From: Datnioides undecimradiatus
Lineage: Eukaryota; Chordata; Actinopteri; Lobotiformes; Datnioididae
Direction: 5' to 3'
DNA: 64,000 nt
Assembly (NCBI GenBank): GCA_008933995.1
Contig: WARS01000043.1
Span: 96,001 to 160,000 of the forward strand
Of this stretch, positions 35,569-47,520 are shown in pieces. Under the pieces are notes generated by a model. The model saw only the letters and a program-made list of their open reading frames with translations, did not search any database and had not been told where the DNA came from. Positions within the stretch are counted from its first letter, which is position 1, and every line of letters begins with the position of its first letter. A program made the translations under genes and the position numbers.

Positions 35569-35674
35569 TAGCTGAAACACACATGCACCCAGTGTATCCA
35601 TTTGTATGTTAGCCTACACACAGTCTCCGATTTAAAGTAAAACATTGAAAAATACATTCACACACATGCAGACT

Positions 35675-35760
35675 GATTTTTTATACTTGTGAGGACCGCG
35701 CAATATATTCCCTTTATCCCCCAGCCTAACCCCCATCACAAGTGCATGCTTAGGCCTTCA
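35675..35760. mobile_element. Dispersed repeat, left part (CTTGTGAGGACC type)
   Basis: It starts TTATACTTGTGAGGACCGCG and continues through CCCAGCCTAACCCCCATCAC. This resembles a widespread vertebrate repeat (ACTTGTGGGGACC... followed by CCTAACCCTAACC-type sequence). The matching right part appears only about 310 bp further on, at 36072-36160. Confidence 0.5.
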
Positions 35761-36071
35761 GCTAACAATTATTTTCAATTTGAATTTATTTGTAAATCAC
35801 TCTTTCAATTAGTTAATTACTCGCCTATGAAATCTGAAAAAGTCTGAAAATACTTGCAACTGCCAATTATTATTTCCCAGAGACAAAGGTGATTTTAAAT
35901 TGCTTCTTTTGTTTGACTAATAATCAAAGTCCTCTCAAATATTCTACTCACAATGATATCAAACTGAGAAAAGCAGCAGATCCTAAAGCTGTTCCCAGTG
36001 AATGTTTAGCATTACTGTTTGATAAGAGATCCAACTGGTCAATTAATTACTAATCAGCTACTTGTTTCAAT

Positions 36072-36160
36072 ACCAACTTTAACCCTTACCTGATATTTCT
36101 AACCTAAACCCTAGAACAAAGTCTAAAACCAGATAATGGCCCTTTGAAGAAGTAACAGTG
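36072..36160. mobile_element. Dispersed repeat, right part
   Basis: The sequence ACTTTAACCCTTACCTGATA, then AACCTAAACCCTAGAACAAA and GTCTAAAACCAGATAATGGCCCTTTGAA in pieces, matches the second half of the same repeat type as 35675-35760. The intervening 310 bp is AT-rich and unlike the repeat. Confidence 0.5.
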
Positions 36161-36213
36161 GACTCCTTGGAAACGTAGACGCAAACCAGTCCAATGATAG
36201 AAGTATGCAGAAG

Positions 36214-36214
<1 letters not shown>

Positions 36215-36244
<30 letters not shown>
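36215..36244. repeat. (CA)15 microsatellite
   Basis: Perfect CA array. Confidence 0.97.
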
Positions 36245-36245
<1 letters not shown>

Positions 36246-36479
36246 CAACATGTACAGCGGTTTGTGTGCCCACATGTGCAGATACACAAACAAAGAAATA
36301 CACACCTACCTGATGGCGCAGTCACATGACCTCCAATCACTGTTATCTCTATCACCCCATTTTGTACCGCGGTCACGAAATCAACCCCAGGAACTGAACA
36401 GATGGGGCTGTGCCTGTGTTTATGTGTGCACGCGTGGGTGTGTGTGTGCGTACGCGAGAATACACATACATCTGTGGGC

Positions 36480-36481
<2 letters not shown>

Positions 36482-36510
<29 letters not shown>
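36482..36510. repeat. (GT)14 microsatellite
   Basis: Perfect GT array, inverted relative to the CA array 240 bp to its left. Confidence 0.96.
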
Positions 36511-36516
<6 letters not shown>

Positions 36517-38440
36517 AAGATGCTTGAAATGAAGATCAGTCCAGCGGCAGAATTGCTTACTGTCATTCAGGCCGTTCGCACACGTGCACAAATACTTGCA
36601 CACGCACGAACCCTCACACAGACGCACACACCTGCCTTTATTAAAACGTCACATTCAGTGAATATACTGTGTGCTGTCATGCTGTCTGCTGTGAATGGGA
36701 ACGGCTGCGTATTTACAGTGAATTGTAAATCCTGCCGAGTACTCAGCTGTCAGAGTCTTATGAATTGCTAATATGTTGTATCTCGCACTGCTGATCCCCC
36801 TCTATCTGCCCCCATCACTTCCATTGTGGGCAGAGCAAAAAGTGAGGCATGGGAATCAAAAAAAGCTAACTTTGCTAAAATGAAATAAAACCAAGAAAAA
36901 GGGAATCCCGACAGGTTGAATCAAAGATGGTAAAAAAAACATTTTTTAAGCATTTTTAACTAATCCAGGCTGATATTTACTCAAAACACTGATAAATTCA
37001 TTTTACATATGAAACATACATTGTTTCATTTAAGTGCATTAGGTGTATTAGGAGCTGAATGTGGTCAACAGTGTAAGCTGCCATGTGTTGGACCATTTCC
37101 CACTGTATCCTCTGCTCTCTTTAATCATTCATGTGAGCACATTAGGCAGCACCAGACTGCATCAAGAACAATCACACCTACAACAGCAGGATACTCATCA
37201 CGATGTGCCGGGTACTGCTGGCAATCTCGTGAGCTCTCACATCACAAATACGTGGGTTTCACTCGACATTACGATGAAAGCGCTTCTCACATCATTCTTA
37301 AACCAGATGTACTTTTTCTGCAAAAATAACCCCCCCCAAAAGCTAAAAATGTGCTTTATGCACTAAAGTGGATTTAATAATTTAATAACAAGTCAAATTG
37401 GACTTTGCTTCTGCTTTTGTCATTTTGCATAAATCTGGCGAAAAAACACATGCAACCCGGCAGATTTTACGATATTTCATAAAATGCAGCTCTGGTTTGA
37501 ATCATGTCCTTAAGAAGGGTTTTAACCATTTTACATAACAGTCTCTGGTTTTAATATCTGTCTCCCACAATGTTGCTCGGCACAGTAGATATCTGTGTGA
37601 TAATGAGACCGATTTTGTCCAAAAGTGGCCAATTAGCGCTCCGGTATTGACTATTGTCACAAAGTGTATAAACCATGAGAATAAACAATTTCCTCTTCCT
37701 GTTCAAATGTTGACTTCAACATTGTATTTTTGCCATTATGAGTCTGCTTCTGTCTCCACATGGACCTCTGCTTTTTTCATTTAACGATCATCTTGTATTT
37801 ACCTCTGTTCTATGTGACCAGCGATAGACAGATGAGAGGTTGGGACAGTGGCATCAGCCTTCTTTTCTTTTTCTGCTCTCCTCCTTTCTAATCATGCTGT
37901 CCTCCCCGCTGGTGTCACATCATCTTGTTTCATCACCTGCCTCCGTCTGTCTTTGTCTATTTGTTTGTATTCTCGTTCTCTTTGTCCCTGCCTTATTTGC
38001 TATACAGTTTTACCCTCTGATCAACAGATTCAGCAACGAAACCACTAACTACCACTAACCATACAGCAGAATATGAATGCACTGCCAACAACCCTGCAGA
38101 CAAACGAACCAATGCTTGTGCCAGCAAAAGAAAGGTTCCCTACTTAACTTTTTCTAGCGTTCTCTTAAGACAAGAAACTATAACCTTTGCATATTTTAGC
38201 ACAAACATGGGTGAAACACAACATCTGTCGCCATGCGAGAGCAAATGCACAGCATGGACACACACACACACACACATATTCATGCACCATGTTGCACGGC
38301 AGCGCGCACACACAGACAAGTGTGGAGAAAGTAGACACCACTCCCAGCACAACCTAGAATTGCACAGTTGCCAGTCACACCTCTGAGCACAGTGACAAAT
38401 GGGCAGCTCTAAAAAGGCAGACAGATCAGACCCACAAGCT

Positions 38441-38500
38441 TGCGCGCGCACACACACGCACACTCACACACACACACACACACACGCATACACACGCTCT
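38441..38500. repeat. Compound (CG)/(CA)n repeat
   Basis: GCGCGCGCA runs into interrupted CA repeats (CACACACGCACACTCACACA...). Imperfect but continuous alternating purine-pyrimidine sequence. Confidence 0.93.
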
Positions 38501-38869
38501 ATCACACACACAGCTGGAGGCAAACACGCAAGAGCATCAACATATTCCCGTGTGCTGGGGGGATTCACCCACATGTGCACAAACTCGCGCAGTGCAGAGA
38601 AAGCGCAGGTGGCTGGTACATGGTTTTCCACACTGTTTTTGCGCGTGTGTCGGTGTATTTCGAGTCAAGGACAACACATTTGCCGGTGAATGAACAGGTA
38701 CGCTTCACCCTTCAAAAGCAACGCACAGAGGCACTTAGACAAGCACCTCAGCTCACAAACACGTCACTAAAGATAATTCACACACAGAAACATGTAAAGA
38801 ACTACATTTTGTTAGCAAAAGCTTCTTTAAGTTCGAGCTTATCGTATATTGAGGACATAGAACCAGTGG

Positions 38870-39195
38870 GTAGGTAGAGGAGGAGATAAAGATAATATAG
38901 AAAAGTAGATGAAGGGGAAAGAACAGGGGATGGCATGCAAGTAAGAGAAGAGATGAGAGGAAGATGTGAATTTTTACATGGAATGGAAAAAAGCATGAAA
39001 GGATGAAGAAACTGAATAAGAAATAGATCTGAAAGGAAAACAAAGCTGATATCGAGTGAAGGAGAGCACAGGACAGGTCCCCTGCTCCCCAGACAACCCA
39101 TGAAAAGAAGGAAAGAGGAGAAGAGGAGATGAGAGCAGGAGGAGGAGGAGGAGGAGGGCAGAGAGAGATGGAGGAGCCAGAGTGAGAGGACCGGG
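38870..39195. repeat. Purine-rich block beside exon 6
   Basis: A/G-rich plus strand with a (GGA)6 core at about 39140-39156. It starts within 20 bp of exon 6 on its donor side, so the slit3 transcript carries a long pyrimidine-rich segment just after the exon 6 donor. Confidence 0.85.
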
Positions 39196-39212
39196 ATTTT
39201 TTCTCTACTTAC

Positions 39213-39284
39213 AGAATCTCCAGATCGCGCAGCGCTCGGAAAGCTCCATCTTCGATGCAGCTGATGTGGTTGCTGTCCAGTTGC
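39213..39284 (-). CDS. slit3: slit3 exon 6: LRR of domain D1
   Basis: This 72-bp exon encodes the next D1 [23 protein letters not shown] then LEIL, preceded by a Leu codon shared with exon 5 (CT|G). It is nearly identical to the human SLIT3 repeat as I recall it, with Ser for Asn in the LDxNH segment. The ISCIEDGAF core is shared by all SLITs; DLEIL favours SLIT3. The donor is GTAAGTAG, a strong match to consensus. The acceptor ends GGTGCAG, but the sequence before it is rich in TG dinucleotides and the (CT)n run sits about 60 nt further upstream, so this 3' splice site looks weak. Both boundaries are phase 2, so skipping would remove exactly one LRR and keep the frame. Other frames of the same DNA give longer open reading frames that are not genes. 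Confidence 0.95.
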
Positions 39285-39289
39285 CTGCA

Positions 39290-39360
39290 CCGAGCACACA
39301 CGCACACACATACGCAGAGAAACACACACACACGCACAGATGAGAGAGAGAGAGAGAGAT
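39290..39360. repeat. CA-rich and (GA)9 repeats at the exon 6 acceptor
   Basis: CA-rich imperfect repeats occupy 39290-39337 and a (GA)9 run occupies 39342-39359. In transcript sense, the order towards the exon is (CU)n, then UG-rich sequence, then CUCGGUGCAG. Confidence 0.95.
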
Positions 39361-39869
39361 GGGGAGAGAGTCAGGCGCAAGTATGCAAGGTCCGCTCAGC
39401 TGGGGGAGGGACTAACAAAAGACAGGTTCCGTGAATGAATGTGTGCATGTGGGGGTGTGTGTGTGTGAGGTGGTACCCCAGTAAGTGGGCTTAAGGTAGC
39501 AGATAGGAGACACCGACGTTAACTCCCAGACGCACTCACAGGCACACACACACTCACACACAGGGAGATAGGGAGACCCAGTCCAGACGATAGCACACAA
39601 GCTAAGGTTAAGTCTCTCACCTCGGCGCTGATATGGCCAGCCCTGAGGAGAGGAGGAGAGGAAAAGGAGAGTGCGAGAGAGGAGACCAGTACGCTGAAGT
39701 GGCCTGCCTGGCGTCAGCCTATCACCTCCCTCCCCTGCTGCATGCCCAGCGCACACTGGCCACCGGGAGAGAGAGGGATGAGAGAGGTAGACACAGTGAA
39801 GAGGAGAGCGAGAGAGCCGTAGCTACTAAAGCCCACCCTGCTTGTCTGTTCTGTAAATATTAATTGCAT

Positions 39870-40571
39870 TTTCTCTTCCACCCTCCTCCTCCTCCACCTC
39901 CTCCTCCCCATGTCCTCTTTTATTCTTTTTTTTCCCCTCTCTGTAGTGAAAGAGGGAGTAATTTCATTACATTAGGCCAGCCAATCCATTAAGGGCCTTT
40001 TACCGGCTCTGTCACTGAAACAATTTCATTAAAAGGAAAGCCTCCGTAAATCAACCTACAGTCACGACTCTGCCTCTCTTTCCCGTTCCCCTTCCTTCCC
40101 CTCTGCCTGGCTCCCTACTCTTCTTCTCTCTCCCTCCCCTTCCTCCCTGGCTCGCTCGACGCCTCGCTCACTGGACTCCCAGATGCACCCTGCACCCCAC
40201 CGTCATTTATCCTTTGCTTTTACTTTAATTTGCCCAGCTCTAGGTATTCAACTACCCCCCCTCCCTGCCTGCCACCAACCATCCCTCCATCCATGAACTC
40301 AACAACCCCGGAACCTCCGCTCACTCTCTCTGTCCTTCCTTCACTTCCTCCCATCCATCCATCCATCGCTCTGTCTCTCCTCCCCCTTTCCTTTTCTTTT
40401 GTAGAACAGCAGATGGATGGATTGCAGATGGAAAGATACAAAGGGCAGACACTCAGAAGTATCTTTTTGTTTTTTTGTTTTGTGGTTTTTTGTTGTTTTT
40501 TTTTAAACCAGGAAGGATGAGTGGCATTTAGACTGTTACGCACACAAACACACACACACACCCTGACAGGT

Positions 40572-40608
<37 letters not shown>

Positions 40609-40689
40609 CTGGCCGGTGGAAATACACACACAGCGATACATGGAGGAGAAGATGTAACCGAACACAAGCAGAAAAACACTCAAACACAT

Positions 40690-40724
<35 letters not shown>

Positions 40725-41170
40725 TCATAAAGGTCTATAAACACAAATACCCTCATGGACAGACAGACAGACGCACACACACACGCACACACAGCTGGTT
40801 ACTGTCTACTCTCCAGACACTAGAAGATAAAAGCAGATCACTCCACCTTAATCTTCTTCTCCTTGTCCCCTTCCCCATCTCATCTCTCTTCCAATAGATC
40901 CCTCCATCCCTAATCCGTTTTTTCTTTGACTTTTTGCTTTTTTCTCCTCTCGTTTCCGAGCATCCACCCTCTCCATTTTTCATGTTCTCCCCCCTCTCCA
41001 TTCATAATCCATTTTTTTTCTCCCTCTAGTGCCCTTCTCGTCTCCTCCCATCTCTGATTCCCCTTCACCTTTTCTCTCCTCACACTCCATCTATCTATTG
41101 CTAATCCATTTCTTCTCCCTGTTTTCTTTTATCAACCTTTTAAATCTCCTTTTCTTCTTCTCTACATAGC
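39870..41170. repeat. Discontinuous pyrimidine-rich region
   Basis: C/T-rich blocks at about 39870-39945, 40075-40400 and 40840-41170, separated by a mixed stretch (39950-40065) and by the (CA)n cluster. Confidence 0.8.
40545..40720. repeat. Cluster of three (CA)n arrays
   Basis: CA arrays at about 40547-40561, 40574-40606 and 40691-40720, separated by short unique spacers. Cys/Val-rich and His/Thr-rich open frames over this region are repeat translations. Confidence 0.96.
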
Positions 41171-44100
41171 CCCAGTGTCTGCTTGGCACATCACAGCACC
41201 TGTTATATCAGTCATGTCGGTTTTTAACCCTGAGGATGGTTGGTTCCCAAAACAGGAGCCGGTTTGACTCTGTAGAGTGACAGAAATTACATCAGGGCTT
41301 CGGGAGCGACATATTCTTTGGTTTGTTTTTATATGTGCATGTTTTTGTCAGTGTGTGAGAGGAATCTGAGGAAATATGTCAGTCCTCGGAGTATCTGGAA
41401 ATGTATTTACTATAGTACACCACAGGTGGACCTCAGTGTGTTGCTGCATTTCAAATAGCAGCAGGTCAAAGAAAGAATCTATTACAGTATTTACTGTACA
41501 TTAGGCATCGTTATCTTACCACACACAGTTGACTGTCCTCTAACCAGCACTGAACTAAACTGCGACATCATATTTACATATGGTCAAAACATAGAAAAGG
41601 CTGCTTTACAAAGACAAATTACTGTAATTATCTTTGTCTGTTCAGTAAAACCCTTATTTTGAAATTTGTACCACCGTGCACAACAGGTTAATAGTGGCAG
41701 CGAGCACATTTTTCATGTATTTCTATTTGATATTGACCAGCGGCTGGTGGTTAACTGTTGGCATGAGCTCAGTTTGGACTCTAGACAGTAAATACCAAAC
41801 AACTCTGTGCCCACAGGCCAGGTTGGGCTCCCAACATAATTATTTTCCAGTCCTCCAAAGATTTCCAAAGACTGATGAGATGTTTTGATCTGCTTTGATT
41901 CATGCAATTATATTTTAGAGGTGATTTAGAGATAAGTTGTTTACGGCCTTGATATGCCACACTTGATTAATTGAGCATGATTGGTAAAGATTGCAAGGAT
42001 CGTCAATGTAGAGCACTGAACAAGTGTCTTATTACAGTATTAAAGAGTAGACCGAGAGGGTTGAGTGCTCGTGTTAAAAAACACATTTTGAATCTAAGTT
42101 TCCTTTTTTCTTCTTTGGCTACGCGTTGGAAGAAGTGTGAGCATCTGTTAAATGACTGGACTCTAAAACATGGTGAGTCTGGGGATCATACCAACATATG
42201 GCTGTGCCATGTTTGTGTTTTATGTAATTAAAAGGCATGTTTTTTTAAGACGGCAAACTGGCACACAGCCTGACAAGCCATATGGAGCGCGTGGCACTGC
42301 CAAAGTTGACTGTAGTTATTAAAGCCATTATAGTTTCAGTATTGCACTTTACTTACACTGAAGATGTAGTACAGGGTTATGGTTATTATAGATAACAAAG
42401 GGGTGTGTTAAAAATCCCATTTGATCCATCCATGTTATTTTATACATCCAAGTATTACACTGTAGTATCTGGCGATTAAATCCATATTGGATTATCCCGC
42501 TCCTCGCGCTGTACAGTTACTGTTGATGTTCAGTGCCAAGTGGGAGAAAGAAAGCTTTTCTGTTGAGAGGCACAAAGTTACGCCGCAGAGGTTGTAGGAG
42601 ACTGAAGTTCTGCAACTGTTGTTCATGATCTTTCTCCAACCTTAACAACGTGACTGTGTTTCCCACTATATGTATTGGTGGCAGTAGCTTGCTATTGTTA
42701 TATAGTCCTTAAATCACTTCAGGAGGTTCAGGGGAACTGGCTGGGTGTCTGTCTGACACTGACAGCAGTGTCTACGTTTTGCACCCTGTCAACACATAAT
42801 CCATGCCGGTTCCTCTTAACCATGAGGATCTTCTAACCCAGCGATGCCTAAAATGAAACAAACCTGAACTATGCAGACCAAAAAAATACTCATATGTTAC
42901 ATTTTTGTAATACTCATTTTTTTCTGAAAGAGCTGAAAAACTAAATTTAGTTTAAAGTTTTCTGTGAAAATGTGCAAGATAAAACTCAACAGAGCTGAAA
43001 AAGTTAAAGAGCTCCACATCTCCATTAACTTCTCAGTGTCCACCATGTTACCCGTGACACTCATAATGACTTGATGTGAGGATCGGGGATTCCCACCACT
43101 CTGTAGAGCTGACAAGGACTGTGAGACAAGTAATAAAATGTCTTCAGTGCTTCCAATTGTGCTTAACTGTAAGGGATTGTGTTTTTAAAGTTTCAAGGGA
43201 AATTTTATCACTTTGCTCCAGATACCCCACAACTGTATTTCTCCTCGACTTGACATTAACTGGTGGATTCACATTGGCGACCATGCACTTCATCTTTCGT
43301 CCTCATCCAAAGTAAACGATTCCATCATCTGTGATATGATTGGATTCCTCTGACAGCTTTGTTCACCAAGCACCCTGATTAGCAGTGACATGATTGGTAT
43401 CAATCTGGGATGAGGGTGTGCTTTGTGTGTCAGTGCCAGTGTGTGTGCGCTCTATATTTGTACCATCGTGTCGCAGTCATAGTCCTTCTGTGTGTGTGTG
43501 TGTTTGTGTTTGTATGTTTTCAGATCACAGATGTTTGTTACAGGGGCTAGAACGGGGGTCCAGAATTTAATTTCCTTCCATATAATTAGTTAGTGTGTTT
43601 AATCATGTCTATCATAAGGCCTATTGGCAGACTGATTCAATGCTTCCCCCTGCTACCATCTGGAGCAGAGGGAAGCAGACACACACATAAACAAACACGC
43701 AGCAACCCTCCCGCTCTATGTATCCATCAGTGAGGAACCACTACTGACTGAGTAATTAATGAAAGGACAGAGGAAGGGAAGGAGGATACACACGATGGGG
43801 TTCCGTGCAATGCAAAACAAAACAAAACACCAAAATCACATTTGGAAATATAATTGGAAATTTAAAAAAAAAAAGCTAAATTTTTGACTGGACGTTACAT
43901 TTTTCCGCTTTTCCTGAGACAAAGCATTTTTGTGGATGGAGAAATTACACAATAAATAGTGACAGAGACATTTATTAAATAGATAATGATGTGTTGCTCC
44001 TGTTTTCATTGCAACACTACTTACGTGGATCATTGTGTGTGTTTTGGCCAACTGCAGCTGTTGGCAAATACATAAAAAAATATTTAAAGCAAAAAAAAAA

Positions 44101-44694
44101 AAAAGGCATCAGCTGAACAATATCGTTTGTGTGTAATATTCAAGCTGCTGAAAAATACATTTGTTTTATAATGTGACACTGCCACGGTTATGGTTTGGTT
44201 GCTTTAAGGCACAAAAACAACCGCTTAATGTTCAGTTTGAGTTAAAATGACTGTTTCTTAATGGTTTGCTTTGTTGTTGGAGTACAGTCAGAGAACGGCG
44301 GTGGTCATGTTTTAAAAAGCGGTGACTGTCAGTTTCAAACAGGAAATGAGCAGCAGTTTCCTGTGTTAAAGTCTGATGTTTTGCAGACACGCCCACTTTG
44401 ATCTCTTCCTTTCCCTCCTTATCGTTCCACAACATCACAGCCTAAGGGTTCTGTCATGTCGACATAAACGCATTTTGTTTTAAGGACTCAAATGATCGAA
44501 GCGGTCGTTTGTCATGGGAGGACAGTGTCGAAGAAACACTTTGTGAACAGAAATACTCTTAAAATATTTATTGTGGCTGCACTTTTTGAAGTTATGCCAC
44601 TAACATCTCCCCGCAGTCACACACTTTCTGACATTTTATTTTGCGTATCAAGTATCCCGATCGGTTTGTCTTGTGTCGTTTAAAAGATACACAC

Positions 44695-45010
44695 CAGGAA
44701 ACACGAGCGTGAGGATCGGAAAAGAGATAGAGGAAGGAGTCAGCAGAACTTGGGGAATGATTCAAAGAAAAAGTACATGGGAGCTGACGATGGGAAAGAA
44801 GGAAGGGAGATAGAAGAGATGTGGAGTAAAATGAGAGAGTGGTGAGATGAAAGAAATAAAATAGAAATGGTGAAACACTTGTGAGGAGAAAACAAAGAAG
44901 CAAAAGACTGCAAGAGAAAAAAATATATGGATAGAAAGAAAGAGGGGACATAGGAGGGCTGATGGCTGAGTGGTAGATGTAAGTGGATTAAGGATGAATA
45001 TGTGAAGAAT
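44695..45010. repeat. Purine-rich block
   Basis: A/G-rich plus strand (GAAGGAAGGGAGATAGAAG, AGAAAGAAAGAG). It yields Phe/Ser/Leu-rich spurious open frames on the minus strand. Confidence 0.82.
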
Positions 45011-47245
45011 GAAGGGCTGATTAGAGGACTCACCGTCTCTCCCTTCTCTTAGCGCTCTTTAAATCTTCCTGTTTGCTTTCATACTTCTCCCGCCACCCCT
45101 CCCTGTCTCATCTGGCTCTCTTTATAACAAAAAAAATAACCTTTGAATGTGTGTGTGTGACTATCGGTTTGGTTTGCCGTGCTGTTGAATTATCTCCAAG
45201 CTTCGTCGCAAGCGTCGGGCAAGTCGGCAGTCTTGCTGATGCTGATGTCGGACTAGTGCAGCGTGGATGCACATCTGCAATGGCCGCCGTAGCATGTAAC
45301 TGGCATTAATCGACAATTTGTGCAAAACATGGTAGGCTTTTACTTTCAAATGATGAGTCTGCTTTTAATGATAGTCAAGGATACAGGAAGGCATGCCATG
45401 TTTTGCTTTATTATTATGTCCACATTAGTCCACCTCTATTGACTGTGTTCCCGACTGAGACTGCTGTCAAGGACACCAAGAGGCTTTCCATTCCAAGCCC
45501 ATTTTGCATATCAAATTGAACAAACTGAATATAATTTGCTTCAAGTGGATTTATGATTTTTATGATTTTTGTCGGCAAGGAAATTAACGTTGAAAAGAGA
45601 TGAAAACAATTTTTTCTAATGTCAAACTTCAAGTCGAACTCTGCAAAAGTCTAAAATCTATTTTGGCACTCTTTGAGAAAACATGCAGGAGAGATGTCTA
45701 AGATCCACCACCAGACAAGTTGTGTTTCCCTGAATGTGAGCTTAAATAAATTCTGCATCAAAACTGAACTGCACAACCTGTCACTGTGATGAGGGATGAA
45801 ACTGCTGGGGGAATGCTGTCTGGCTAAATATGCTACGATTCAGACAGAGCTATTGACATTTTCCTCCCTCCTGTCTCAGTTGGTCACGACCTTTAATGAA
45901 TTAGCCACATCCTGCCATTTAAAGAAGAGCATAGGGGGTTGTGGTGTATTGCAAAGAATGATGGGAACCCGAGTAAACAATTTCCGGAAACTGGCTACCA
46001 TGACTTCTGTCTCCTGCCCAATTTATACCTTACATACTGGCGCAAAGCACAGTATGCCTGCACGGGGAAGAAACAACAGGGTGGGTGTGCGTGCATTATC
46101 GCTTCTGGCGTCATCTTTATTTAAAGATAATTTGCTATCAGGAAAAAAAAGCATATATTAATCAATTTGTATATTTTCAAAGGCAGTCTGGCAAGATAAA
46201 TGTCTGGCTCAAGTTGTCTGTTGTTGGAATTGTGGTAAACATAAAAACTGAAGGCAAACATCTGCAATGACACAGACACACAACAATGCAGGCCAAAAAC
46301 TTGCATGTGTGTGCGCGTGTGCACGCTGCCGACACAATGTTCTCACCTCTCTCTAAGGCGCTGTAGTCATAATTCAAACAAACGGCCATCCTGCACTGCA
46401 TTGTGGGTAGGGAAGCGTGAAGCGTGGAGGCGTTTTACGAGGGAGAAGAGAAAGGAGAGGATGACAAGAAGGAGAAAGGTAAAGAAGTAAAGCCATGGGG
46501 CGGGTTCTTTTTTGTTCCTACACTGATACACCGTATGGATGTATTGTTTGAAGAAATTACATATTACATTCTTCCCAAAACCCACCTGAAGGTGCTATGA
46601 GTGTGTAGATGTCGAGCATGGGTAGACCCCGTGGGAAAAATGAATTAAATTTCACCACAATAAAAAAAGCAGGTAAGAGAGGGCGAAGGCAGGCAGATGG
46701 AAAACAAGGAACAATATGAGGACTTGATGGCTACGGAAGATAAAAAACGTGTCTGTGTGGGCACTGAGGTGTAATGTGAGGGCATATGAAACAGCTGTAC
46801 CTTATCTGATGCATCCATGCTTCCCTGTAATCCAACTACAGCTACTATATGTGTTGTGATTTGAGCGTGACTACGACTGTACATGTATGTGTAGATGATC
46901 ACATTTATCTCCGCCGCTCTGTCTCTCTTCGGTGCAAGCAGAAAGCATTTCAGGAGGCACCTACTAAATATTGCACTCGTGTCACAAAGTAGGGAAGTCG
47001 TTTTTTTACAGTCATCTGAGAGAATCCCATCATCTTGCAACGCATCAAAAATACCTGCATGTCAGACGTGAGCAGCTTTTTGCAACGCATCCTGTTGTTG
47101 GTTTAAACCAGTTTGAGATACAAGTGTAGTGGGGTGCGCTGCATCAGGATGGTTGAAAAGTTCGTTTTCTCTGACTGAGAAAACTGAGTAAAATGTGTGT
47201 GCCAGAAAAAAAAGACCACTATGCAAATAGATCAGTCAAATGTTT

Positions 47246-47520
47246 GCAAGAACCATCCATCCATTTAACCACTTATCCCTGGCAGGGTCGCGGTGGTGCT
47301 GGAAGCCTATCCCAGCATTAATCAGGCAGGAGGCAGGGTACGCGCAGGACAGGGCGCTAGTCTGTCACTGGGCTGACACATGTAGACGGACAAACTCATT
47401 TGCACTCACATTCACTCCTACGGTCAGTGTAGAGTTCCTAATTCACCTAGCGTGCATGTTTTTGGGCGGTGGGAGGAAGCCAGAGTGCTCAGAAGGAATC
47501 CACACAGACGCAGAGAAGAA
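47246..47520. mobile_element. Abundant teleost dispersed repeat (GGGTCGCGG ... GTGGGAGGAAGCC)
   Basis: The stretch carries, in order, CATCCATTTAACCACTTATCC, GGCAGGGTCGCGGTGGTGCTGG, AGCCTATCCCAGC, CTCACATTCACTCCTACGG, CATGTTTTTGGGCGGTGGGAG and GAAGCCAGAGTGCTC. This phrase order is characteristic of a very common interspersed repeat of fish genomes. The copy is nearly full length but diverged. The 115-codon open frame at 47240-47587 is a translation of the repeat and not a gene. I do not assign a family name. Confidence 0.75.

Larger units (their letters stand above)
12586..39212 (-). other. slit3: slit3 intron 6 (26.6 kb)
   Basis: GT donor at 39212-39211 and AG acceptor at 12587-12586 on the minus strand. 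The intron holds a tRNA-derived SINE (about 12960-13085) and other repeat fragments (21000-21145, 24835-24985, 30778-30825, 35675-36160). It has many (TG)n/(CA)n arrays and long strand-asymmetric blocks (23560-24090, 24995-25690, 28010-28330, 33905-34485, 38870-39195). The stretches 14200-16800, 17500-21000, 26600-27500, 29200-30100 and 31500-33900 are ordinary AT-rich unique sequence in which I see no gene. Confidence 0.85.

Noticed and set aside
36205..36771. 188-codon open frame on the plus strand
   Set aside because: It begins as a His/Thr translation of (CA)n and contains further repeat-derived Cys/Val runs; no domain.
38802..39380. 192-codon open frame on the minus strand covering exon 6
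   Set aside because: It runs through exon 6 in the wrong frame and continues through the purine block. The real exon is 39213-39284 with splice sites at both ends.
40220..40792. 190-codon Cys/Val-rich open frame on the minus strand
   Set aside because: A direct translation of (TG)n arrays plus a purine block.
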